The notes beneath the pieces are model-generated. The model searched no databases. It was not told where the DNA came from and saw only the letters and a program-made list of their open reading frames with translations. Shown piece after piece: positions 57,894-64,000 of a DNA stretch of 64,000 nt. Location: NCBI GenBank assembly GCA_031267645.1, contig JAIRYW010000026.1, forward strand, positions 62,001-126,000, written 5' to 3'. This stretch comes from Propionibacteriaceae bacterium. GTDB taxonomy: Bacteria > Actinomycetota > Actinomycetes > Propionibacteriales > Propionibacteriaceae. How positions within the stretch are numbered: the first letter of the stretch is position 1; each line of letters begins with the position of its first letter. A program made the position numbers and the translations under genes.

Positions 57894-59447
57894 TCACGCC
57901 AGCGTGAACTTGGACCAGTCCTCGAAGTGGTAGACCGGGATCAGCTTGGCTTGAGCCACCCCGCCGACGCGCTGGTTGATGGCCAGGTTGTCGAAGCTGT
58001 CGAGGATCGGGTAGAAGATGGCGTCGCCGGCGATGGCCCGTTGGATGTCGCCGTAGATCGTCTCGCGGCGGGCGTCGTCCAACTCCACCAATCCCTGGTC
58101 GAACAGGGCGTCGACGACCGGGTTGGAGTACGAGAAGAAGTTGGCCGAGGCGGCGGTGCGGAACAACAGGCTGTAGGCGTCGGGGTCGATGCCCATGATG
58201 TAGCCGCCCAGGAACAAGTCGAAGGGGGCGTCGGCGCCCTTCTCGACCTCTTCGTACAGCGCTGTGCCGTCGAGGGCCGACAGCTCGATCGTGATCCCGG
58301 CGGCGGCCCCCTGCTGTTGGATGATCGTCGCCTGGGTCGCCTGGGCGGCGTTCGAGGCGGCGTAGGCCAGGACCAGGGTCGGGTTGAGGCCGGCGGCGGC
58401 GAGCAGGGTCCGGGCCCGCTCGACGTCCTGGTCGTACCGTTCCAGGTCGGTCGTGGCGTAGGGGTTGCCGGGCGGCAGGATCGAGTAGGCGTTCTCGAAG
58501 TACGCGGGGTCCAGATAGGCGGCCAGGTTGATCTCCTCGCGGTCGAGGGCGAAGAACAGGGCTTGGCGCAGCGCGAGGTCGGGGACACGGGGCTCGATCA
58601 CGCCGAGGTAGCCGACCCGGCCCTGGGCGTAGGAGTGGATGTCGACCGGGGCGCCGGCCAGGTCGGCGACCTGGCTGGGGCTGACCGAGGCGCCGTCGAC
58701 CTCGCCGGTCTGGAGGGCGGTCTTGACTGAGTCGGCGTTGGGGACGATGCGGAAGACCAGGTGCTGGATCGCCGGGGCGCCGCCGTAGTACAGCTCGTTG
58801 GCCTCGAAGCGGAGGTACTCGCCGCGCTGGTACTCGACCAGCTTGTACGGGCCGGAGCCGAGCGCCAGGGGCTCCAACTCGGCCCCGGAGAAGTCGGTCA
58901 CGTCACCGTAGATGTGCTGCGGGATGATGTACGTCTCGGTGGCGATGTTGGACAGGGCCGCGGCGCTGGCCTCGGGCAGGTCGAAACGGACGGTCAGCGC
59001 GTCGACGGCGGTGGCCGTGATCGGCTGGTCGCCGATCCACAACAGATCGGCGTTGCCGTTGTCCTTGACCGCCTTGTTGGTGTAGGTGAAGACGACGTCC
59101 GCCGCCGTCAGCGGCTCGCCGTCGGACCAGACCACGTCCGGCTTGAGCTTGACCGTCACGGATCGGCCGTCGGCGGCCGGTTCGATCGACTCGGCCAATT
59201 CGTTGCGGACCGTGCCGTCGGCCTCGACTCGAGCCAGCGGCGAGTAGACGACGTTGGTGGTGGTCAAACCCCAGCGGTCACCGGTGTTGATCGGGTTGAG
59301 GGAACTGGGATCGCCCGAGATGGCGAAAGTGAAGGTGTCGGTCTGGTCGGGCGGGGCCGGACTGGTGTCGTCGGCGGCGCAGCCGGCCGCGAACAGTGGG
59401 CCGATCAGGGCGAGGGCGGCCAGGATGGCGCGCGCGGCGGGCTTCAT
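57894..59447 (-). CDS. Peptide ABC transporter substrate-binding lipoprotein (family 5)
   Basis: 517 residues. Lipoprotein signal with LFAAGC lipobox, then the SBP family 5 pattern: FTFAISGDPSSLNPINTGDR, LKPDVVWSDGEPLTAADVVF, SGPYKLVEYQRGEYLRFEAN, LRQALFFALDREEINLAAYL, and PFDLFLGGYIMGIDPDAYSL. It binds the peptide outside the cell and hands it to the permeases. A GGAC(C)CC-rich weak ribosome site precedes the ATG. First structural gene of the operon, with a 120-base leader carrying a short ORF. Confidence 0.93.
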   Translation of the reverse strand: MKPAARAILAALALIGPLFAAGCAADDTSPAPPDQTDTFTFAISGDPSSLNPINTGDRWGLTTTNVVYSPLARVEADGTVRNELAESIEPAADGRSVTVKLKPDVVWSDGEPLTAADVVFTYTNKAVKDNGNADLLWIGDQPITATAVDALTVRFDLPEASAAALSNIATETYIIPQHIYGDVTDFSGAELEPLALGSGPYKLVEYQRGEYLRFEANELYYGGAPAIQHLVFRIVPNADSVKTALQTGEVDGASVSPSQVADLAGAPVDIHSYAQGRVGYLGVIEPRVPDLALRQALFFALDREEINLAAYLDPAYFENAYSILPPGNPYATTDLERYDQDVERARTLLAAAGLNPTLVLAYAASNAAQATQATIIQQQGAAAGITIELSALDGTALYEEVEKGADAPFDLFLGGYIMGIDPDAYSLLFRTAASANFFSYSNPVVDALFDQGLVELDDARRETIYGDIQRAIAGDAIFYPILDSFDNLAINQRVGGVAQAKLIPVYHFEDWSKFTLA

Positions 59448-59824
59448 GGGTGGGGTCCTTTCGGTCGGTCAGTGGGGCGGGGTCGGAGTCAGACGCCGAG
59501 TGGCACAGGCGGACGGCGCCGAGTGGAGGCGGGCGGGTCGGCGGTGGGCGGAGGTGGCGGGGTCACGTCAGCGACGACAGAAGGGCCAGCGCATGGTCGC
59601 CTGAGCCGGGTGGCCGTGGGCGCCATGGGAGTTCATGGGGAGAGACTATCCCAAATGCATACGTGCGTCTACATTCGTATACGGAATTTGAGTTCGCGGT
59701 CTACGCCGCAGGGGAGTCAGTGATCGGGCCACCGGCGGCCCGGCGGCCCAGCCTGAGCCGGCCGTCCCGCCTGGGCCTGGGGCCAGAACATGCGGCCGCT
59801 GCGCCCGCGTCGGCGGGCCGGCGG
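59448..59824. promoter_or_regulatory. Leader/promoter region of the peptide-uptake operon
   Basis: 377 bases between the Fic gene and the operon. It contains the leader ORF at 59568-59636 and, upstream of it, an AT-richer patch (59650-59690) with CGTATACG (59676-59683), the near-palindrome TTCGTATACGGAA, and GCATACG (59658-59664), which look like half-sites of an operator. Nothing else recognisable. Confidence 0.5.
59568..59636 (-). CDS. Leader peptide ending Trp-Pro-Phe-Cys-Arg-Arg
   Basis: 22-codon ORF starting ATG 59636 (MNSHGAHGHPAQATM) and ending RWPFCRR-stop, 120 bases before the binding-protein gene. An internal ATG (59594) would give MRWPFCRR, the form most like actinobacterial leader peptides in which a Cys near the end senses cysteine supply by attenuation. 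That fits a downstream pathway which may release cysteine. Translation is inferred. Confidence 0.5.
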   Translation of the reverse strand: MNSHGAHGHPAQATMRWPFCRR

Positions 59825-61018
59825 TCAGGTGGGCGACTGCCGGCGGCCGGCCCGTTCGGCGAAGCGGTCGACGGCTTGGAGGACTTCGTCGCTGCGCCAG
59901 AGCCGGCCCAGACGATGCTCGGTCTGGGCCACCAGCAGGCCCTGGTCGGTCAGTTCCCGGAGCAGCGGGTAGGCGTTCTGCGAGCGGACGCCGAGTTCCC
60001 GCGCGATCAAGGCGGCGTCCACGACCGGGGTGCGGGCGACCACTTCGAGCACCCGCCACACGCCGCTGTCGCGGCGGGCCCGCACTCGTTCGGCCCAGCC
60101 GGCCCGGATTTGGTCGATGTCGGCCACCAACTGGCGGGCGTTGACCACGGCGCGCAGGCTGGCGGCGGTGAACTGGGCCACGATGGGCTCCAAGTCCCCG
60201 GCCCGATAGTCCATGAGGGCTTGGTGGTAGCCGTCGACGTCGGCCAGCAAGCCGGCTGACACGGGCACGGCGACGTTCCGGGTGACGGCCCGGTGGCGCA
60301 GCAGGGCTTGGGCCAAAGCGCGGCCGGTGCGGCCATTGCCGTCGGTGAACGGGTGGATGGTCTCGAACTGGGCGTGTGACACGGCGGTGAGCGCTAACGG
60401 AGACAGGTCCGACCGGGCGCAGAACGCCACCAGGTCGTCGATCAGCCGCGGCACCCGTTCCCAGCGGGGGGCGACGTAGTCGGCGTCGAACGGGGACAGC
60501 GAGGAGCGGCCGATCCAGACCGCTTCCGTCCGCCACTGGCCGGGGGTCTGACGGGTCTGTTCGCCCATCAGCGCCCGGTGCATCTGCTGGATCGCCGCTG
60601 GACTGAGCGTGTCGGCGGATTCGATGGCCGATTGCAGGGAGGTGGTGTTGGCGGCGATCAGAGCCGCGTCGCGCGCTCCTTGGCCGCCCAGTTCGGCGGT
60701 GAAGATGGCGCGCGCGCTGGCGGTGAGCCATTCGATCCGTGACGACGACGTCGCCTCACTGCGCAGCAGCACCGGTCCGAAGGCCGCGATCCGCTGTCCC
60801 AACTCGGCGTCGAACCGGCTCAGTTCCAGAGCCGCCTCCTCCGCCGCCGACCTCACCCGGCTGGGCAACTCGACCGGCTGGCTCGCGATCAACGCCGGGA
60901 CGGCCGCCTCGTACTCGCGCGTCCCACCGAGATAGGCCGACCGGCCCGGCCCCATATCTGCGATCTGGGCTGGCTCCCAGGGCAGCGTTTCGGCGGTCAC
61001 CGCCGGCCACGAACCCAT
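59825..61018 (-). CDS. Fic-domain protein (AMPylase-type) with winged helix
   Basis: 397 residues from ATG 61018, AGGAGG 8 bases before. Fic core HPFTDGNGRTGRALAQALLR with catalytic His. An inhibitory-helix motif upstream, ATSSSRIEW, follows S/T-x-x-x-E but has Trp where Gly/Asn is usual. The C-terminus is a winged-helix-like part (RVLEVVARTPVVDAALIARE, LLRELTDQGLL). Such proteins transfer AMP or related groups to target proteins and are self-inhibited. Targets unknown. Confidence 0.88.
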   Translation of the reverse strand: MGSWPAVTAETLPWEPAQIADMGPGRSAYLGGTREYEAAVPALIASQPVELPSRVRSAAEEAALELSRFDAELGQRIAAFGPVLLRSEATSSSRIEWLTASARAIFTAELGGQGARDAALIAANTTSLQSAIESADTLSPAAIQQMHRALMGEQTRQTPGQWRTEAVWIGRSSLSPFDADYVAPRWERVPRLIDDLVAFCARSDLSPLALTAVSHAQFETIHPFTDGNGRTGRALAQALLRHRAVTRNVAVPVSAGLLADVDGYHQALMDYRAGDLEPIVAQFTAASLRAVVNARQLVADIDQIRAGWAERVRARRDSGVWRVLEVVARTPVVDAALIARELGVRSQNAYPLLRELTDQGLLVAQTEHRLGRLWRSDEVLQAVDRFAERAGRRQSPT

Positions 61019-61394
61019 GTCACCCACCTCCTGCTGTATGACTTGAAATCATATCTCATACATTTAAGTCTGATGAGTATGACTTCCACTCGGTTGCTCG
61101 AGCCGGCCGCGGTCGATCGGGCGGCCCACGTCCGAGCCGCCAGCGAGGATCTGCTGACCGGGCCGCCGCTGGCCGATTGACCGGCCCCGAAGCGGTCGGC
61201 CCGACTGCCGGCGGCCGGTTCGGCCGCTTCGTCCCGGGCCGCCCGCCCGGCTGAAGAGGCCGGAGGCGCCCCGACGTCGGTTCGACAGCGGGGGGCTGGC
61301 CCCCGTATTCTTCACCCTTGGCGTGTGCGCCGCACGCGCTCCCACTCCTGCTGCGGGGAGACCCGTAGCCGACAGTCCACAGGAGATCCCGCGT
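61019..61394. promoter_or_regulatory. Divergent fic/rpsF intergenic region
   Basis: 376 bases. An AT-rich patch (61036-61085) with TCATAC/GTATGA inverted halves and repeated TATGACTT is the likely fic promoter. A 35-codon ORF at 61073-61180 has no ribosome site. Before rpsF are GGGGGC/GCCCCC and GCGTG/CACGC hairpins; the leader is where the S6-S18 autoregulatory structure would lie, but I cannot confirm it. Confidence 0.45.
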
Positions 61395-61685
61395 ATGCGT
61401 AGATACGAAGTCATGATCATCCTCGACCCCGAGGTGGACGACCGCCAGGTCACCGCCGTGGTCGAGAACCATCTCAAGCCCGTCATCAAGGCCGGAGCCC
61501 AAGTCGCCGACATCTCCGTGATGGGGCGCCGGCGCTTCGCCTATGACATCAAGAAACGGTCCGAGGGCACTTACGTCGTGGTCAATCTCGACGCCGAGCC
61601 GGCTGTGGTCAAGGAGTTCGACCGTCGTCTGACGATCGACGAATTGGTACTGCGGTCCAAGGTTTTCCGCCCTGACGCCAAGTGA
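61395..61685 (+). CDS. rpsF: 30S ribosomal protein S6
   Basis: 96 residues from ATG 61395 (AGGAG upstream). MRRYEVMIILDPEVDDRQV, ISVMGRRRFAYDIKKRSEG and TYVVVNLDAEP are S6 signatures. It sits in the small-subunit platform with S18, encoded two genes downstream. First gene of the rpsF-ssb-rpsR-rplI operon. Confidence 0.97.
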   Translation: MRRYEVMIILDPEVDDRQVTAVVENHLKPVIKAGAQVADISVMGRRRFAYDIKKRSEGTYVVVNLDAEPAVVKEFDRRLTIDELVLRSKVFRPDAK

Positions 61686-61799
61686 GCCGTCGACCGGCCG
61701 GCCTGTGACGCCGTCGCGCTTCTGCGCCCAGCGGCACTGTCGCAGCCGACTGACAGACTGGCTCTCGTCCTAAGATTCCTACGAGGTTCGGAGACCGAA

Positions 61800-62315
61800 A
61801 TGGCAGGCGAAACGAGCATCACGGTGGTCGGCAATCTGACCGCCGACCCGGAACTGCGGTTCACGCCCAACGGCGCGGCTGTGGCTAACTTCACGGTGGC
61901 TTCGACGCCACGCAACTTCGACCGTCAGACCAATGAATGGCGCGACGGCGAGGCCATGTTCTTGAACTGCTCGGTCTGGCGGCAGGTGGCGGAGAACGTC
62001 GCCGAGTCGCTGACCAAGGGCATGCGGGTGATCGTGCAGGGCCGCCTGAGGTCCCGTTCCTACGAGACCCGTGACGGCGAACGGCGGACGGTCTTCGAGA
62101 TCGAGGTCGACGAGATCGGTCCGGCTCTGCGTTACGCCACGGCCAAGGTCACGCGCACCACCTCCTCCGGCTCCTACAGCGGCGGTGGCGGTGGCGGCGG
62201 TTCGCACGGCGGCGGCAACAGCGGTGGCGGCGGCGGTGGCGGCTGGTCCAACCCGGAGCCCCAAGCCACGGCCGATCCCTGGGCCAACGCTCAATCCGAC
62301 GATCCGCCCTTCTGA
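61800..62315 (+). CDS. ssb: Single-stranded DNA-binding protein
   Basis: 171 residues. OB fold with [33 protein letters not shown] and [21 protein letters not shown] Gly-rich linker follows and a C-terminal acidic tip DDPPF that docks DNA repair and replication proteins. Typical actinobacterial SSB length and position between rpsF and rpsR. Confidence 0.97.
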   Translation: MAGETSITVVGNLTADPELRFTPNGAAVANFTVASTPRNFDRQTNEWRDGEAMFLNCSVWRQVAENVAESLTKGMRVIVQGRLRSRSYETRDGERRTVFEIEVDEIGPALRYATAKVTRTTSSGSYSGGGGGGGSHGGGNSGGGGGGGWSNPEPQATADPWANAQSDDPPF

Positions 62316-62472
62316 TCGTCTGGCGGGCCCCGGCTGCGGCCGGCCCGCTCCAACCACATCGATTCGACACAATTCCAAAATGGACGGGCGTCTGAGGCGC
62401 CCGACCGGGTGAGGCTCCGGCCTCGCCGAGGCACATTCCGGCGGTCGCCGGGCTCGAAAGGAGAGCACCACA

Positions 62473-62706
62473 ATGGCCCCACGCAAGCCAATCTCGAAGA
62501 AGAAGATCGTCCCAGTCAAAACGGTCCGGTTGGGCGAGGTCGACTACAAAGACGTCACCTTGCTGCGTAAGTTCATCTCGGACCGGGGCAAGATCCGGGC
62601 CCGTCGTGTCACTGGTCTGTCCGTCCAAGACCAGCGCCGGATCGCCAACGCGGTCAAGAACGCCCGCGAAGTCGCCCTGCTGCCCTACGCTTCGACGTCC
62701 CGCTGA
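62473..62706 (+). CDS. rpsR: 30S ribosomal protein S18
   Basis: 77 residues, basic. [20 protein letters not shown] and [20 protein letters not shown] are S18 signatures. No CXXC zinc-binding Cys pairs, so it is the zinc-free form. AAAGGAGAG precedes the ATG. Followed by rplI after 14 bases. Confidence 0.96.
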   Translation: MAPRKPISKKKIVPVKTVRLGEVDYKDVTLLRKFISDRGKIRARRVTGLSVQDQRRIANAVKNAREVALLPYASTSR

Positions 62707-62720
62707 GGAGAAGATCTGAG

Positions 62721-63167
62721 ATGAAGCTGATTCTGACCACTGCCGTCGACGCCCTCGGCATCGCCGGGGACATCGTCGACGTGCGGCCGGGCTACGGCCG
62801 TAACTTCCTGCTGCCGACCGGCCGGGCCATCCTGTGGACCCGCGGGGCGGAGAAGCAGATCGAGGGCATCAAGCGGGCCCGCGACGCCCGCGAGATCCGT
62901 GGCATCGACCACGCCAACCAGGTCCGCGCCCAGCTGGAGGCCCTCGCCATCAAGGCCAAGGCCCCGGCCGGTGATTCCGGCACCTTGTTCGGCTCCCTCA
63001 CCCCGGCCGCCATCGCCCAAGCCGTCAAGAACAGCGGCGGTCCGGCCATCGACAAGCGCAGCGTCGTGCTGGCCAAGCCGATCAAGCAGACCGGCAAGCA
63101 CACCGTCGGCATCAAATTGCACGAGGCCGTCACGGCCCACGTCACGGTCGAGGTCGAAGCGGCCTGA
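62721..63167 (+). CDS. rplI: 50S ribosomal protein L9
   Basis: 148 residues. MKLILTTAVDALGIAGDIVD and VRPGYGRNFLLPTGRAILWT are the N-terminal L9 signature, followed by the long connecting helix and the C-terminal domain with SGTLFGSLTPAAIAQAVK. The last gene of this operon; a strong terminator follows. Confidence 0.97.
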   Translation: MKLILTTAVDALGIAGDIVDVRPGYGRNFLLPTGRAILWTRGAEKQIEGIKRARDAREIRGIDHANQVRAQLEALAIKAKAPAGDSGTLFGSLTPAAIAQAVKNSGGPAIDKRSVVLAKPIKQTGKHTVGIKLHEAVTAHVTVEVEAA

Positions 63168-63183
63168 GCCGCCTCAATCAAAC

Positions 63184-63263
63184 CGGCCCGGCCCTCAGTC
63201 CGCCACCGGCCGCGATTCACAATCGCGCTGGATGAGCCAGACTGGCGGCCGGGCCGTCGTTTT
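63184..63263 (+). terminator. Nested-hairpin terminator after rplI
   Basis: Arms CGGCCCGGCC (63184-63193) and GGCCGGGCCG (63247-63256) are perfectly complementary and are followed by TCGTTTTG. The loop contains another perfect hairpin, CGCGATT-CAC-AATCGCG (63211-63227). Confidence 0.75.
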
Positions 63264-63378
63264 GCCACCGGCCAGACCCTGGCCCGGGGCTGATGGGCGT
63301 CCAGTCCGCCGTCCGGCCGACGCCACGGTCGGGTCTCCTGTGATCGGGCCAAGTCAGGACATAATCACAGCGCTGTCA

Positions 63379-63422
63379 TTATGCACAGCTGTGGATAACC
63401 CTGGGGATAACTCTGGGTATAA
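63379..63422. other. Cluster of DnaA-box-like sites with 12-bp period
   Basis: TTATGCACA (63379-63387) is followed by three sites on the other strand: TGTGGATAA (63390-63398, a perfect DnaA box in reverse), TGGGGATAA (63402-63410) and TGGGTATAA (63414-63422), beginning exactly 12 bases apart. It lies in the 318-base gap between rplI and the kinase gene, more than 60 kb from dnaA. Origin-like or DnaA-titration site is inferred. Confidence 0.7.
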
Positions 63423-63485
63423 CCGGCCGGAGCCAGGGTGGTCGGGTGGAGTCCGGGTTGCTGTTCCGACGGTCGCGGCCGGGCC

Positions 63486-64000
63486 CTACCCGATCGGCTC
63501 CGACGGCGAGGCGGGCGACTCCAGGTCGGGCTCGGCGGCCGGCAGACGGACGATGAACTCGGCCCCGCCGTCGCGGGAGGGGCCGGCCATGACTTCGCCG
63601 CCGTGGGCGGTCACCGTATGGTCCACGATCGACAGGCCCAAGCCGGTGCCGGGGGTGTTGCGGGAACTGTCCGAGCGGTAGAAGCGGTCGAAGATGTGGG
63701 GTAGGTCCTTCTCGTCGATGCCGGACCCCTGATCGGCGATCCGCAGCTCGCCGCCGCGCAGACGCACCGTCACCCGGCCCGACTCGGGGGAGAACTTGAC
63801 CGCGTTGTCGAGCAGATTGGTGACAGCCCGCTCCAACATGGCCGGGTCGCCGGTCACCAGCCAGGGCTCCAGATCGACGTCGAAGACCAGATGGGGGCCC
63901 CGCCGATGGGCCCGAGCCACGGCTTGGGAGACCACGGCGCTGAAATCGACCAACTCCTGGTTGTACTGCACCCCCTCCTCCCGACTGAGGGCGACCAGGT
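63486..64000 (-). CDS. Two-component sensor histidine kinase, MprB-like (3' part; continues beyond base 64000)
   Basis: The C-terminal ~171 residues of a membrane kinase. LVALSREEGVQ is the end of the dimerisation helix. Then the ATPase has the N box NLLDNAVKFSP, G1 ADQGSGID, F box FDRFYRS and G2 GTGLGLSIVDH. The region PWLVTGDPAMLERAV and the ARAHRRG spacing resemble MprB of mycobacteria, which reads envelope stress. The sensor and phospho-His parts lie outside the window, so the assignment is tentative beyond histidine kinase. Confidence 0.9.
   Translation of the reverse strand, partial: LVALSREEGVQYNQELVDFSAVVSQAVARAHRRGPHLVFDVDLEPWLVTGDPAMLERAVTNLLDNAVKFSPESGRVTVRLRGGELRIADQGSGIDEKDLPHIFDRFYRSDSSRNTPGTGLGLSIVDHTVTAHGGEVMAGPSRDGGAEFIVRLPAAEPDLESPASPSEPIG

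Noticed and set aside
61073..61180. 35-codon ORF (MSMTSTRLLEPAAVDR start) between fic and rpsF
   Set aside because: No ribosome binding site or recognised motif; it overlaps the likely fic promoter.

Overview
The window is GC-rich DNA from an actinobacterium (Actinomycetota). The gene order is that of the actinobacterial replication-origin region: dnaA on the minus strand at the left edge, diverging from rpmH-rnpA-yidD-yidC-khpB-rsmG, then parA-parB with parS sites, and at the right end rpsF-ssb-rpsR-rplI. A Tad pilus locus, a sortase-E-like protein, a MprB-like kinase and TAP-like and EcsC-family genes agree with this. A Propionibacteriales-like host is possible, but that is a weak guess.

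Layout. 1-6072: dnaA (5' part), the rpmH to rsmG ribosome and membrane-insertion cluster, then azlCD. 6434-8975: the partition locus. A row of exact-period 197-bp tandem repeats, each holding a parS site inside a small translationally coupled ORF, leads straight into parA, then parB. 9184-20379: accessory region with three diverged DUF4143 ATPase genes, each preceded by 23-bp direct repeats. Between them lie a trypsin-like/STAND NTPase/TPR protein with its Trypco2 partner (a conflict-system type), plus ddl and an aminotransferase. 20706-23905: a membrane protein/XRE pair, a broken quinone oxidoreductase, a tRNA-Thr with a damaged duplicate and fragments, a DUF4143 remnant with its own 23-bp repeats, and a HTH antitoxin with a truncated PIN toxin. 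24071-32890: TAP-like hydrolase, short PSP1 protein, LemA-like protein, pyrE, a sortase-fold protein that has lost its catalytic His and Cys, a SpeE-like protein, EcsC-family protein, aat and yigZ. 33411-42324: a Tad/Flp pilus operon (SAF protein, TadZ-like, TadA, TadB, TadC, Flp, three TadE/F/G-like proteins, a lipoprotein and a secreted protein). 42503-48689: ABC-F protein with a possible leader peptide, then an island with an XRE regulator, three unrecognised membrane proteins and an AbiE toxin-antitoxin pair.

48886-59636 (minus strand): a nine-gene, tightly overlapping operon. It encodes a full Opp-type peptide importer, an S9 oligopeptidase, an MFS transporter, a flavoprotein resembling prenylcysteine oxidase/lyase, and an alpha/beta hydrolase. 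It is preceded by a short leader ORF ending Cys-Arg-Arg. I read it as a candidate pathway for taking up and breaking down prenylated (or otherwise S-modified) peptides. This is the most attractive undescribed system in the window, together with the DUF4143/23-bp-repeat loci and the parS repeat array.

59825-64000: a Fic protein, the rpsF-ssb-rpsR-rplI cluster with a clear terminator, a phased cluster of DnaA-box-like sites, and the 3' end of a sensor kinase gene.
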